A DNA stretch of 64,000 nucleotides from a bacterium (GCA_024638655.1 JAHEJW010000004.1:1-64000); one strand, 5' to 3'; positions 9,944-19,330 are shown, counted from the first letter of the stretch. Notes: a model not told the origin generated them from the letters alone. Numbers and translations: made by a program.

Positions 9944-10980
9944 TCGACCGGGTCGGCCGAGCGATCGCCTTGGGCGAGGCGGCCCTCCGTCAGGATGCGG
10001 TCGAGGCCGAAGCCGGGCGGTTGCTGGCTCTCGAATCCCCCCTATTCATGGAGGAGATGAAGACCTCGGTGGTCGATCACGTGGTCGGGCTGGGGCCGAT
10101 TCAGAGGCTCCTCGAGGATCCTGAGGTGACCGATGTCCTGGTCAATGGTGCCTCGACGGTGTGGGTCGATCGAGGCGATTCTCTCGAGATGGCCGACGTC
10201 TCGTTTGATTCCGACGAGCATCTCGTGGCGACCATTGAGCGGGCGATCGCACCACTGGGTCTGAGACTCGACAGGTCATCGCCCATGGTCGACGCGCGGC
10301 TCCCTGACGGCAGCCGGCTCCATGCTGTGCTGCCTCCGGCATCGGTTGACCACCCGCTACTTGCCATCCGGAGATTCACCCAGAGGCTCTCGGGCCTGGG
10401 CGATCTCGTCACCTCCGGGACGGCCACCGCCGAGCAAGTCGCCCTGCTCGCCGATGCTGTTGCGGGCAGGCGGACCATCGTCGTGTCGGGTGGCACCGGA
10501 GCGGGGAAGACGACACTGCTGAACGTGCTTGGAGGGGCGATACCGGAAGACCAGCGTGTCGTGGTCATCGAGGACGCCTCAGAGCTAGCCCTCCCCGGTC
10601 ATGTCGTGAAGCTGGAGGCGCGCCCGGCCAACAGTGAAGGAGCCGGCGAGGTGACGATCAGGCATTTGATCCGCTCTGCGCTTCGGCTGCGGCCGGACCG
10701 GATCATCGTGGGTGAGGTCCGTGGCGCCGAGGCACTCGATCTCATTTGGGCCCTGAACACAGGTCATCGCGGGTCGTTGACGACCGTGCACGCCAACTCG
10801 CCTCAGGAAGCGATTTGGAGGATCGAGACGATGGCCATGTCGGCCGACGTCGTCTCCGAAGCCGTCATCGGTCGCCAGCTGCGGGCCTCAGTGGACCTGG
10901 TGGTGCAATTGGAGAGGGTCGGCGGAAGACGGAGGATCACCTCTATCGCCCCGATGAGCTCCCTGGAGGAGCCGTGTTGA
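9898..10980 (+). CDS. tadA: TadA/CpaF family secretion ATPase
   Basis: The hexameric ATPase that powers assembly of Flp-type pili. Walker A is [14 protein letters not shown], the Walker B/Asp-box region is [11 protein letters not shown], and the His-box segment is [18 protein letters not shown]. About 360 residues from the ATG at 9898, which is closely preceded by GGAG; the frame stays open further upstream but that part is antisense-like and overlaps the TadZ-position gene. A GTG at 9934 is an alternative. It is coupled to tadB by a TGATG overlap. Confidence 0.92.
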   Translation: MDLCLARGLGIAVGIVDRVGRAIALGEAALRQDAVEAEAGRLLALESPLFMEEMKTSVVDHVVGLGPIQRLLEDPEVTDVLVNGASTVWVDRGDSLEMADVSFDSDEHLVATIERAIAPLGLRLDRSSPMVDARLPDGSRLHAVLPPASVDHPLLAIRRFTQRLSGLGDLVTSGTATAEQVALLADAVAGRRTIVVSGGTGAGKTTLLNVLGGAIPEDQRVVVIEDASELALPGHVVKLEARPANSEGAGEVTIRHLIRSALRLRPDRIIVGEVRGAEALDLIWALNTGHRGSLTTVHANSPQEAIWRIETMAMSADVVSEAVIGRQLRASVDLVVQLERVGGRRRITSIAPMSSLEEPC

Positions 10981-11609
10981 TGGAAACCATCGCCCTCGGT
11001 CTGGCTCTTCTGGCCGGTGTTCGACCGTGGCAGCTCGTAGTTCTGGCCATGATCATCTTCGCCCCAGCAGCCCTGATCCCGCCCATCCTCTATACGGCCG
11101 TCAGGGGCCGGAGGCCTCTCGACGAGCGAATGCCGCAGTTTTGTGACGCCGTGGCTTCCGAGCTCCGAGCGGGCGCCACGTTGAGGTCGGCTCTGCTCGC
11201 AGCCTGTGTTTCGGCCTCAATCGAGCCAGGGCCACCGGATGCCGGGGTCGGGGAGATCGCGGCTGCCGCAGCACGAGAGCTGCCTCGACTTGGTCCGGAG
11301 CTGATGGCCACCGTCGATGCCGTGGCCCGGTCTGGCAGCGCAGCCGCCGACCTGTTCGACGAGCTGGCAGCTCATGCGATCTCTCACAATGAGGTTGTTC
11401 ACGAAGTGAGCGTGGCCTCGGCTCCTGCGCGCGCAACGGCATGGTTCTTCGTGTTCGCACCGGTCGCCTTCCTGGTCCTTCAAGCCACTCGAGGTGCCGT
11501 GGGCGGTCTCCTCGCCGAGCCGACACAGAGGATCACCGGCTCGATCGGTGTCTTGCTCTTCGCAGCGGGGCTCGGATGGATGGTGCTTCTGATCAGGAGG
11601 GCCACGTGA
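10980..11609 (+). CDS. tadB: TadB-like inner-membrane platform protein (T2SS F domain)
   Basis: A 209-residue membrane protein with hydrophobic segments at both ends (about residues 5-40 and 150-205) and a central cytoplasmic T2SSF domain including CDAVASELRAGATLRSALLA. It is shorter than proteobacterial TadB (about 300 residues), as in the mycobacterial homologue. The ATG at 10980 overlaps the tadA stop, with GGAGGA at 10965-10970; GTG 10974 is an alternative. It ends in a GTGA overlap with tadC. Confidence 0.85.
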   Translation: METIALGLALLAGVRPWQLVVLAMIIFAPAALIPPILYTAVRGRRPLDERMPQFCDAVASELRAGATLRSALLAACVSASIEPGPPDAGVGEIAAAAARELPRLGPELMATVDAVARSGSAAADLFDELAAHAISHNEVVHEVSVASAPARATAWFFVFAPVAFLVLQATRGAVGGLLAEPTQRITGSIGVLLFAAGLGWMVLLIRRAT

Positions 11610-12148
11610 CCGCAATCGTCTTCCTCACATCTTTGGGCCTTCTGTTGGGAGGCCCTCTTGGGTCGTGCCTAGGGGCATTCGGGGCCTGGCTATGGCTCCG
11701 CCGGACTGGCCGCCCAGCGGACCCGCCACCGCCGCGTCTCTTGATCATCCTCTTGCTGGTCGAGCTTCGGTCCGGCTCTTCGGTGCTCGCTGCGCTTCAA
11801 GCGACTTCAGATCGCCTGCCTGACTACCCGGCGCTGGGTCGAGTGACTAGGACAGCGACCGTCAGCGGCATCTTGGCGGCACTTGCGATGTGTGACGATG
11901 GCCTCCGCCCCATCGTCGCTCAATTGGCTCGCGCCCAGAAGTCAGGCGCTTCGCTGACTTCGGCGATGCGAAGGATGCTCGAGCAGGATCTCGCCGCCCA
12001 CAGAGCGGATCGTCTGGCAGTCGCCCGCGCTCTGCCGGTCAAGCTGATGATCCCCGTGACCCTGCTGATGCTTCCCGGTCTCGTGCTCTTGCTCTATGCG
12101 CCGGGCCTGATTCGCACTTTCGGCCAACTGACCGGCAGCTGGCCGTGA
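11606..12148 (+). CDS. tadC: TadC-like inner-membrane platform protein (T2SS F domain)
   Basis: The second platform protein, 180 residues, with an N-terminal membrane segment, a cytoplasmic helix bundle (LLVELRSGSSVLAALQAT, then AQKSGASLTSAMRRM), and a C-terminal hydrophobic pair with KLMIPVTLLMLPGLVLLL. It should pair with TadB to form the pilus assembly platform. The GTG start overlaps the tadB stop. A hairpin follows before the pilin gene. Confidence 0.85.
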   Translation: MTAIVFLTSLGLLLGGPLGSCLGAFGAWLWLRRTGRPADPPPPRLLIILLLVELRSGSSVLAALQATSDRLPDYPALGRVTRTATVSGILAALAMCDDGLRPIVAQLARAQKSGASLTSAMRRMLEQDLAAHRADRLAVARALPVKLMIPVTLLMLPGLVLLLYAPGLIRTFGQLTGSWP

Positions 12149-12168
12149 TCTCCGCACTTCTCCCCGTC

Positions 12169-12188
12169 ACCGGTCGGTCACCGGTTTT
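12169..12188 (+). terminator. Small hairpin between tadC and pilin gene
   Basis: ACCGGT repeats as a 6-bp stem with loop CGGTC, followed by TTTT, 15 bases before the pilin ATG. It may attenuate or process the transcript so that the pilin is made in a different amount from the machine. The stem is short, so the call is tentative. Confidence 0.35.
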
Positions 12189-12202
12189 GGAAGGAGTGTC
12201 AT

Positions 12203-12400
12203 ATGGCATATCTGTGGAGTGCGCTGCTCGCCAGGTGGAGCAGCGACCGCGGTCAAGCGACCGTCGAGTATTTCCTGGTGATCCTGGCAGCGACTGCATT
12301 GGCTCTGCTTGCGCTCAAGTGGTTCCAGTCGGGCAGTGGTGGTGGTCTCCTCGGGAGCCTCTTCGGGAAGGTCATCCAGTGGGTGGTCGGTCGATTCTGA
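12203..12400 (+). CDS. Flp-type pilin-like protein, DUF4244 family
   Basis: A 65-residue protein: a short basic N terminus ending in the DRGQATVEYF motif, then a hydrophobic helix (LVILAATALALLALKW) and a Gly-rich, aliphatic tail. This is the layout of a prepilin with Glu at position 5 of the mature helix and of DUF4244 proteins at the same place in mycobacteria (Rv3656c). The start is well supported by GGAAGGAG at 12188. It is probably the main subunit of the pilus or pseudopilus. No prepilin peptidase gene is in the window. Confidence 0.8.
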   Translation: MAYLWSALLARWSSDRGQATVEYFLVILAATALALLALKWFQSGSGGGLLGSLFGKVIQWVVGRF

Positions 12401-12762
12401 GTGGCGACAGGGCCAGCGCCACGGTCGAGCTCTTTCTGGTGCTGCCCATCGTCATCCTGGTCCTGGTGGCCGGATTGCAGGTCGTGACCTTGGCGAGGGC
12501 GCGGATAGAGCTCCTCGGAGCGGTCAGGGAAGGGGCGCGGATAGCTGCGACCACTCCCGATCCGGCCCGGGCCGTGGAGGCAGTGCAGGCCGCACTTTCA
12601 CCGGCGATGAGAGAGGTCACACGCATCTCGGTTTCCAGACCGTCCGTCGCGGGGCGGCCGGCGACGGTTTCTGCGATTTCCCGATACCAACTCGGGCCGC
12701 CCTTCCCCGATGATCTCGGGGTCGACATCAAAGCCAGGGCTTCGATGCTCGTGGAGCGATGA
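12379..12762 (+). CDS. TadE-like minor pilin protein
   Basis: A 127-residue protein with the TadE opening GDRASATVELFLVLPIVILVL, a membrane helix, and a small exported domain with LGAVREGARIAA. TadE-like proteins are minor pilins processed like the main pilin. The start is set to GTG 12379, which lets translation begin within the end of the pilin gene; the frame is open further upstream but unlike the family. It overlaps the next gene by ATGA. It corresponds in position to Rv3655c. Confidence 0.8.
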   Translation: MGGRSILSGDRASATVELFLVLPIVILVLVAGLQVVTLARARIELLGAVREGARIAATTPDPARAVEAVQAALSPAMREVTRISVSRPSVAGRPATVSAISRYQLGPPFPDDLGVDIKARASMLVER

Positions 12763-13145
12763 GCACCGATTTCGGATCCTCCACCGTGTTGGTCGTGGGC
12801 ATTGTGGGAGTGATCGCAACCGTGTCGGTGGCCACAGCGGGCCTGGGTCTTGCCTACGGGGCCAAGACTCAGGCCCAAACGGCTGCGGACGCGGCGGCAC
12901 TGGCAGCTGCCGTAGCCACCTATCCGCCCGCATCGAATACCGAGCCGGACACGCAGGCCCGGATCGCCGCAAGAGCCAATGGGGCGAGGATGGTGTCCTG
13001 TGCCTGTCGGGTGGATTGGAGTCACAGGCCTCGCGTCGTCACGGTCCGGGTCGTGGTCGATGTCGACGTGCCCATATTCGGGTTTCTCGGGGTTGGGGCG
13101 ACGTCGCGCGCCGAATTCGATCCAGGGCTCTGGCTCGGGCGATAA
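12759..13145 (+). CDS. TadE/Rv3654c-like exported protein
   Basis: A 128-residue protein with an N-terminal hydrophobic helix (STVLVVGIVGVIATVSVATAG), then the AKTQAQTAADAAALAAA segment typical of TadG/Rv3654c proteins, and a small C-terminal domain with two nearby cysteines (SCACR). It closes the tad cluster. In M. tuberculosis the Rv3654c/Rv3655c pair has also been discussed as secreted effectors, so a role other than the pilus is possible. The ATG lies in an ATGA overlap with the TadE-like gene. Confidence 0.8.
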   Translation: MSTDFGSSTVLVVGIVGVIATVSVATAGLGLAYGAKTQAQTAADAAALAAAVATYPPASNTEPDTQARIAARANGARMVSCACRVDWSHRPRVVTVRVVVDVDVPIFGFLGVGATSRAEFDPGLWLGR

Positions 13146-13146
13146 T
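13141..13146 (+). promoter_or_regulatory. -10 box GATAAT before polX
   Basis: GATAAT lies 6 bases before the ATG at 13153. It overlaps the end of the preceding gene and gives polX a likely promoter of its own with a leaderless start. Confidence 0.45.
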
Positions 13147-13152
13147 CCGGAC

Positions 13153-14883
13153 ATGGTGAACCGGTCGGACGCCCTCAGGATGCTCGCCGAGCTGGCCAAG
13201 CTCACTGCGCTCGAAGAGGGCTCGCCGCAGGCCTTCAAGGTGAGGGCATACGAGAATGCCATGGCCGGCATCGAGGGTCATCCCAGGGACATCGAAGGTC
13301 TGACCAAGTCAGACCTGGTCGAGATAAAGGGTGTGGGGGGCGCGACAGCCGACAAGATCCTCGAGCTGGGGGAAACCGGGAAAGTATCGAAGCTCGAGTC
13401 CTTGCGAGAGAAGTACCCGCCGGCCTTCGTCGAGCTCACCAAGATTCCCGGCCTCGGGCCCAAGACCCTCAAGATGCTGCGGTCGCAATTGGGTATCGAA
13501 GACCTCGATGGCCTGAAGCAGGCGATCGCCGCCGAACGGTTGCGCGACCTGCCTGGGCTGGGAGAGAAGTCGGAAGCCAAGATCGCCACGGCTATCGAGA
13601 GGCTGGGGCTGCACGGAAAGGACAGGCGGACCCCCCTGGTCGAGGTACACGGCCTCGCTCTCTCCCTGGCGAGCCGGCTGATGGCAATCGATGGGGTAGA
13701 AGACGCGGTGCCGTGCGGCTCCATCCGGCGCTTCTCCGAGACGATCGGCGACATCGACATCGTCGTGTCCACCATGGAACCGGGTCGGGTGAGCGAGGAG
13801 GTGCTCGGCTTTCCAGAGGTCAACGAGGTGGTCGGTTCTGGGGGGACCAAGACTTCGTTTCTGACTCGGGAGGGCCTCCAGGTGGATATCCGCACCGTTC
13901 AGCCCTCGCAGATCGGTTCAGCGCTCCTGTACTTCACCGGGTCGAAGACTCACAACATCGCACTGCGGCAAAAGGCCATCGATCGGGGCTGGCTGCTCAG
14001 CGAGTACGGGCTGTTCGAGGGCGATGAGGTGATTGCTTCTGGCACCGAGGAAGAGATCTATCACGCCTTCGAAATGCAGTTCGTCCCGCCTCCGTTGCGC
14101 GAGGGCGGGGGAGAGGTCGAGGCAGCGAGCAGGGGAGAGCTGCCCGAATTGATCACCCGCGATGACATCAAAGGCGACCTGCACTATCACTGCGATCGCT
14201 CCGGCGACGGGAGGTCGACGCTCGAAGAGATGATCGAGGCGGCAATCGGCGCCGGCTACCAGTACGTGGCCTTCACCGACCACGGGGAAAACCTGGCCAT
14301 CAACGGTTCCAGCGCAGAAGAGATGCTCGCTCACCGAGATCGCATCAGGAAGCTCGACGAGTCGTACCCGGGTATCGATTTGCTGTTTGGGTGTGAGCTG
14401 AACATCGGTCCGAAAGGTGAGCTCGACTACGACGCGGATTTCAGACTCGAGTTCGATTACTGCGTTGCCTCCATCCACTCTCATTTCGATCTCAGCGAAG
14501 ACCGCCAGACCGCCCGCATTCTCACTGCTCTCCAGGATCCCGCAGTGAGCGCGATCGGCCACCTCACCGGTCGTTACGTGGGTCGTCGGCCAGGTGTTGA
14601 GCTCGACGTCGATGCGGTCTTGGAGGGTCTGTCGATAACCGGAGTGGCCCTCGAGGTGAACGGGGCGCTCGACCGCCTCGACGCAACTTCGGAGGTCATC
14701 CGGCGGGCAATCGAGAGTGATGTCATGTTCGTGATCGACACGGACTCCCACCACACCGGCGACCTGAAGCGAATGGACTTTGGCGTGCGATATGCCCAGC
14801 GGGGCTGGCTGACGGCCGACCGGGTCCTCAACGCCAGACCATTCTCGGCGATCCGAGAGCACTCGGCCCGACGTCGTACCTAG
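13153..14883 (+). CDS. polX: Family X DNA polymerase with PHP exonuclease domain (PolX)
   Basis: A 576-residue repair polymerase that fills short gaps. In order: helix-hairpin-helix DNA-binding domain (residues about 1-150, with IKGVGGATADKIL and IPGLGPKTLKML), the pol-beta-like nucleotidyl transferase core (CGSIRRFSETIGDIDIVVS), and a C-terminal PHP domain (GDLHYHCDRSGDG, FTDHGENLAI, DTDSHH) giving 3'-5' exonuclease. The usual HTxxSDG of the PHP opening is changed to HCDRSGDG. The start is the first ATG after the upstream gene, supported by the GATAAT box. Confidence 0.93.
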   Translation: MVNRSDALRMLAELAKLTALEEGSPQAFKVRAYENAMAGIEGHPRDIEGLTKSDLVEIKGVGGATADKILELGETGKVSKLESLREKYPPAFVELTKIPGLGPKTLKMLRSQLGIEDLDGLKQAIAAERLRDLPGLGEKSEAKIATAIERLGLHGKDRRTPLVEVHGLALSLASRLMAIDGVEDAVPCGSIRRFSETIGDIDIVVSTMEPGRVSEEVLGFPEVNEVVGSGGTKTSFLTREGLQVDIRTVQPSQIGSALLYFTGSKTHNIALRQKAIDRGWLLSEYGLFEGDEVIASGTEEEIYHAFEMQFVPPPLREGGGEVEAASRGELPELITRDDIKGDLHYHCDRSGDGRSTLEEMIEAAIGAGYQYVAFTDHGENLAINGSSAEEMLAHRDRIRKLDESYPGIDLLFGCELNIGPKGELDYDADFRLEFDYCVASIHSHFDLSEDRQTARILTALQDPAVSAIGHLTGRYVGRRPGVELDVDAVLEGLSITGVALEVNGALDRLDATSEVIRRAIESDVMFVIDTDSHHTGDLKRMDFGVRYAQRGWLTADRVLNARPFSAIREHSARRRT

Positions 14884-14886
14884 CCT
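14881..14886 (+). promoter_or_regulatory. -10 box TAGCCT of a leaderless promoter
   Basis: TAGCCT overlaps the polX stop codon and lies 7 bases before the ATG at 14894, the same hexamer and spacing as at 6524 and 34212. Confidence 0.5.
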
Positions 14887-14893
14887 CTATCTC

Positions 14894-15307
14894 ATGGTCA
14901 AGGAGTACAAGGCTCCCAAAGCGATCAACCTGTTGATGACTCGCCTCTCCAGGTTCGGTGTCGGTTCATCCGTCGAGCTCATCACTACAGGAAGGAGCAC
15001 AGGAAGGCAGCGCTCCGTTCCGGTGTCTCCAATCACAGTGGAAGGGATCGAGTACCTGGTAGCGCCATACGGGGCGGTGGGATGGGTCGAGAATGCGCGG
15101 GCTGATCCAACGGCGGTTCTTCGCAAAGGCCGCACCTTTCGACATGTCGACCTGGTGGAGGTGACTGCAGAAGCTGCGCAGGTCGTTGCGGCCTACTACG
15201 AACGCGAGCGGTATCCCCGTCCCTACATGGATTTGCCTGATGAGCCGACGCTGGCCGACTTCGAGGAGGCTTCAGGGCAGTTCCCTGTTTTCCAGATTCA
15301 GGATTGA
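14894..15307 (+). CDS. Deazaflavin (F420)-dependent nitroreductase-family protein
   Basis: A 137-residue split-barrel protein of the DDN/Rv-type family that uses reduced coenzyme F420. The typical signatures ELITTGRSTGRQRSVPV and YLVAPYGAVGWVENARA are present; the Gly/Arg-rich first motif contacts the F420 side chain. Substrates of such proteins include quinones and xenobiotics. Its presence suggests that this organism makes F420, although no F420 synthesis gene is in the window. It appears to be a single gene. Confidence 0.85.
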   Translation: MVKEYKAPKAINLLMTRLSRFGVGSSVELITTGRSTGRQRSVPVSPITVEGIEYLVAPYGAVGWVENARADPTAVLRKGRTFRHVDLVEVTAEAAQVVAAYYERERYPRPYMDLPDEPTLADFEEASGQFPVFQIQD

Positions 15308-15436
15308 ATCCGATCCTTGTAATTCGCGAACAGAGCCGTGAAGCTGTTGGGCACTGGCTTCGGACACAAGGAGAAACCAAGTGCCCTGTTTCATGAATAC
15401 GGTCGCGTGTCGGCAGATTCGTGCAACGGGCAATTG

Positions 15437-16744
15437 ATGACCTCGACCTTCGTCATCGACACTTGTGTGCTGCTCGCAGATCCTGCATCGCTTCTTCGGT
15501 TCGACGAGCACGAAGTCGTCCTGCCTTTGGTGGTCGTCGAAGAGCTCGACCGCAAGAAGACCAGGATGGACGAGGTGGGCGCCAATGCCCGGGCTGCGAT
15601 TCGACTGCTCGAGGAGCTTGGCGCGTCCAGCCGGGGCGGTCTGAGAGAAGCTGTGGGCCTGCCGGCCGGCGGCAGTCTCCGGATCGAGCTCAACAACATC
15701 GAGTCCGATCGTCTGCCGGCCGCCCTCGATCCCCACACTTCCGACCATCGCATCCTTGCCACGTGCCTCAACCTCGATCCCGGTGAGAATCCGGTTTTGG
15801 TCACGAAGGACGCGGCTCTCCGCATCAAGGGAGCCCAGCTGGGTGTCGCGGTTCAGGATTATCGCGCCGACACGGTCTCGGTCGAGCAGCTCCACTCGGG
15901 CCTGGTCGAGCATCGGACCAGCGGCGAGACCATCGACCGGCTCTTCGACGAGGGCAAGCTGGAGCTCCAGGGTTTGGAGGCGACGGTCAACGAGTTCGTA
16001 GTCCTGCGCAGCGGGTCGTCGCGCTCCGCTCTGGCGAGAGTCGTGCAGGCGGAGCCGAGTGTCGTGGTGGAGAGGATGCCGACCCACGTGCGCGCCTTCG
16101 GGGTCGAGCCAAAGAACGTGCGTCAGACAGTTGCCCTCCACCAGTTGCTCGATCCGGACATCCCTGCTGTATCAATCATGGGGATGGCAGGCACCGGAAA
16201 GACCTTCCTGTCTCTGGCCGCCGCCCTGGAACAGGTCCTGGAGCAGGGGAGGTATCGGAGGGTCTCGGTGTATCGGCCTCTCGTGGCCGTCGGGCGACAA
16301 GAGGTCGGGTATCTACCAGGGGATCTCAACGAAAAGCTGGCTCCGTGGATGGCCGCAGTCCACGACAATCTCTATGCCCTGTTCTCCGATGCGGGGGTGG
16401 ACGCCGCCCGGGATGCCATCGACGAGCTGGTCGATCGGAGTGAGCTGGAGATGGCTGCCGTGACCTACTTACGCGGGAGATCCATAACGGGCGAGTTCGT
16501 CATCATCGATGAAGCGCAGAACCTGGAGCTGTCGACACTCAAGGTGATCCTCACCCGGATGTCGCGTGACTCGAAAGTCGTGTTCTGCGGGGATCTATCT
16601 CAGGTGGACAACCCGTACATCTCGCCGTTCGGGGGCATGGCCGCCCTGATCGAGAAGTTCAAGGGATCCCCGCTGTTTGCCCATGTCTCCCTGGAGAGGA
16701 CGGTCAGGTCGCCACTCGCCGAGATGGCCGCCACCGTCCTCTGA
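15437..16744 (+). CDS. PIN domain-PhoH ATPase fusion
   Basis: A 435-residue protein with an N-terminal PIN domain (FVIDTCVLLADP, VVEELDRKK, DHRILATCL; acidic residues of the nuclease site are present) and a C-terminal PhoH ATPase/helicase domain (GMAGTGKTFLSLAAALEQ, GEFVIIDEAQN, FCGDLSQVD). PIN-PhoH proteins unwind and cleave RNA in vitro. The start is ATG 15437, directly before the PIN domain; the frame is open for 33 more codons upstream with no family likeness. It converges with topA, 9 bases apart. Confidence 0.92.
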   Translation: MTSTFVIDTCVLLADPASLLRFDEHEVVLPLVVVEELDRKKTRMDEVGANARAAIRLLEELGASSRGGLREAVGLPAGGSLRIELNNIESDRLPAALDPHTSDHRILATCLNLDPGENPVLVTKDAALRIKGAQLGVAVQDYRADTVSVEQLHSGLVEHRTSGETIDRLFDEGKLELQGLEATVNEFVVLRSGSSRSALARVVQAEPSVVVERMPTHVRAFGVEPKNVRQTVALHQLLDPDIPAVSIMGMAGTGKTFLSLAAALEQVLEQGRYRRVSVYRPLVAVGRQEVGYLPGDLNEKLAPWMAAVHDNLYALFSDAGVDAARDAIDELVDRSELEMAAVTYLRGRSITGEFVIIDEAQNLELSTLKVILTRMSRDSKVVFCGDLSQVDNPYISPFGGMAALIEKFKGSPLFAHVSLERTVRSPLAEMAATVL

Positions 16745-16753
16745 CCGCCTCGG

Positions 16754-19312
16754 CTACTGGCCCAATCTCTCCCTGCGGGCGGCCAGCAAGTCTGCGGCGT
16801 GCTCGATGGTGACCTTCTCGGGGTCGTCGCCTTTGCGAAGCGAGGCATTGACTTCGCCGTCGGTGACGTAGGGCCCGTACCTCCCCGACCGGACGGATAC
16901 CGTCTTTCCGGACGCCGGGTCTTCGCCCAGCTCGCGAAGCGTGGCAGACCTCTGGCCCCTTCTCCTCGGCGGTTCGGCGAGCAGCTTCAACGCCTCGTCA
17001 ACCGTGAGGGTGAACAGCTGGTCTTCGGTCTCGAGGCTCCGACGGTCATCGCCCCTCTGTATATAGGGGCCATAACGCCCGTTTAGGGCCAAGATCTCAG
17101 TCCCATCAGGATCCCCCCCAACGGTTCGCGGGAGAGAGAGAAGCTTGAGGGCATCGTCGAGGCCGAGCTCGTCGAGCTCCATCGACTTGAACAGGGAAGC
17201 CCGCTTCGGCTTCTCCTTGCTGCCTTCCTCCTGCTCGCCGAGTTGCACGTAGGGACCAAACCGACCTGTCTTTCCGTATACCGTCAGACCGGAATCGGGA
17301 TCAGTGCCAAAGATCTTGTCCCCGGCGTTCTGGGTCACGATCAACTCCACCGCCTTGGCCACGGTGATCTCGTCGGGAGCGAGATCCTCAGGTATCGAAG
17401 CCCTCTCCTCATCTCGCTCGACATAGGGCCCGTAACGGCCGATGCGGGCGACTATCGGGGTTCCCTGTTCGTCATCGCCGATCGGAATGGAGTTGATCTC
17501 TCTCGGATCGATCTCATCGAGCCTCTTGGCGACCTTCTCTTTGAGCCCATCGTCGCCGAAGTAGAAGGCCCGCAGCCATGGCACCGAGTCTTCTTCTCCC
17601 TCGGCGATCCGGTCGAGATCGTCTTCCATCTTGGCTGTGAACTCATAGTCCACCAGCCGGGGGAAGTGCCGTTCGAGGAGGGTCACCACCCCGAAGGCAG
17701 TGAAGGTTGGGACGAGGGCGGATCCCCTCTTGAACACGTAGCCCCGATCCTGGATGGTCGACATGATCGATGCGTAGGTCGAAGGGCGTCCCACGCCCAG
17801 CTCTTCCAGCTTCTGCACCAGGGAAGCTTCGGTGTAACGAGCCGGCGGGCGTGTTTCGTGACCCGTCGGCTCGAGACGCTGGACCGCCAGAGGATCGCCT
17901 TCGGCCATCTCCGGGAGGAGCTTCTCCCGGTCGTCCAACTCGGCTTCGGGGTCATCCGACCCTTGTACATAGGCCCGGAGGAATCCCGGGAAGGTGATGG
18001 TTCGCCCGGAGGCGGCGAACAGCGCCTCGCCTCTGTCTTTGGTGTTTGCGCTCAGTCGAACCGACACTGACATCCCCTTGGCGTCTGCCATCTGGGAAGC
18101 GACAGTCCGCTGCCAGATCAGTCTGTAGAGGTCGGCCTCGTCCCGCCCCACGTCCGGAGCGACCTGCTCCGGAGTGCGGAAAGTGTCGCCCGCCGGGCGG
18201 ATGGCCTCGTGTGCCTCCTGGGCTCCCTTGACCTTGCCCTCGTACTTGCGCGGGCTGGGCGACAAGTACTCCTTGCCGTAGAGCTTCTCGATCTGCGCCC
18301 GAGCCGATGACACAGCGCTGTCGGCCAATGCCACCGAGTCGGTCCTCATGTAAGTGATGTAGCCGTTCTCGTACAGGCGCTGGGCCACCGACATTGTCCG
18401 CGACGAAGAGAATCGGAGTTTGCGTCCCGCCTCCTGCTGCAAAGTCGATGTGCGGAAGGGTGGGTACGGTTTGCGGGTGTAAGGCTTCGACTCGACCGAT
18501 TTCACCTCGAACGAGGCATCGGTGAGCTCCTCGGCAAGCGCCGCTGCCTCGTCCCTCTCCAGCACCAGCGCCTTCGATCCCGCCTTTCCGCGGCTGTCGA
18601 AGTCCTTGCCAACGGCGACTCTGGCGCCCTCGAGGGAGTGGAGAGTTGCCTCGAAGACCTGGTCCAGGTCGTCCTCCTTGGCGAAACTGCCATCGACGCT
18701 CCAATAGGACGCAGGGACGAAGTCGATTCGCTCGCGCTCTCTTTCGACGACGATCCGAACTGCGACGCTCTGCACCCTGCCGGCCGATAGCCGCGGCTGA
18801 ATCTTCTTCCAAAGCACCGGGGAGACTTCGTATCCGTAGAGCCGGTCGAGGATCCGTCTCGCCTCCTGAGCCTGAACCAGCCGTTGGTCGAGGTCGCGCG
18901 GGTTGGCGAAGGCGGCCTCTATAGCCGGCTTGGTGATCTCGTGAAAGACCATGCGGTGGACCGGTATCTTCGGCTTCAGGACCTCGACGAGGTGCCAGGC
19001 GATCGCCTCGCCCTCCCGGTCCTCATCGGTCGCCAGGTAGAGTTCGTCGGCCTCCTTGATCAGGTCTTTCAGCTTCTGAACCTGCTTCTTTCGCTCCTTG
19101 GACACGACGTAGAGAGGCTCGAAGTCATTGTTGACGTTGACGCCGAGACGCGCCCAGTCCTCGCCTTTGGCCTTGGCTGGAATCTCTGAGGCGGACCTGG
19201 GCAGGTCGCGAACATGCCCCATGGACGACTCCACGGTGGTGTCAGAGCCGAGGAAAGCCTTGATGGTTCGGGCCTTTGTCGGCGATTCGACTATTACGAG
19301 ACTCTTGGGCAT
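16754..19312 (-). CDS. topA: DNA topoisomerase I
   Basis: An 852-residue type IA topoisomerase that relaxes negative supercoils. The Toprim domain (LVIVESPTKARTI, ATDEDREGEAI) is followed by the core with the catalytic tyrosine in YITYMRTDS. The C terminus lacks Cys4 zinc fingers and instead carries four or more repeats around FGPYV/YGPYI motifs, as in actinobacterial enzymes. The neighbouring tmk and holB-like genes match the order near Rv3646c. It is divergent from tmk with only 18 bases between start codons. Confidence 0.97.
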   Translation of the reverse strand: MPKSLVIVESPTKARTIKAFLGSDTTVESSMGHVRDLPRSASEIPAKAKGEDWARLGVNVNNDFEPLYVVSKERKKQVQKLKDLIKEADELYLATDEDREGEAIAWHLVEVLKPKIPVHRMVFHEITKPAIEAAFANPRDLDQRLVQAQEARRILDRLYGYEVSPVLWKKIQPRLSAGRVQSVAVRIVVERERERIDFVPASYWSVDGSFAKEDDLDQVFEATLHSLEGARVAVGKDFDSRGKAGSKALVLERDEAAALAEELTDASFEVKSVESKPYTRKPYPPFRTSTLQQEAGRKLRFSSSRTMSVAQRLYENGYITYMRTDSVALADSAVSSARAQIEKLYGKEYLSPSPRKYEGKVKGAQEAHEAIRPAGDTFRTPEQVAPDVGRDEADLYRLIWQRTVASQMADAKGMSVSVRLSANTKDRGEALFAASGRTITFPGFLRAYVQGSDDPEAELDDREKLLPEMAEGDPLAVQRLEPTGHETRPPARYTEASLVQKLEELGVGRPSTYASIMSTIQDRGYVFKRGSALVPTFTAFGVVTLLERHFPRLVDYEFTAKMEDDLDRIAEGEEDSVPWLRAFYFGDDGLKEKVAKRLDEIDPREINSIPIGDDEQGTPIVARIGRYGPYVERDEERASIPEDLAPDEITVAKAVELIVTQNAGDKIFGTDPDSGLTVYGKTGRFGPYVQLGEQEEGSKEKPKRASLFKSMELDELGLDDALKLLSLPRTVGGDPDGTEILALNGRYGPYIQRGDDRRSLETEDQLFTLTVDEALKLLAEPPRRRGQRSATLRELGEDPASGKTVSVRSGRYGPYVTDGEVNASLRKGDDPEKVTIEHAADLLAARRERLGQ

Positions 19313-19330
19313 TGGAGGGGAGTTGACCGC

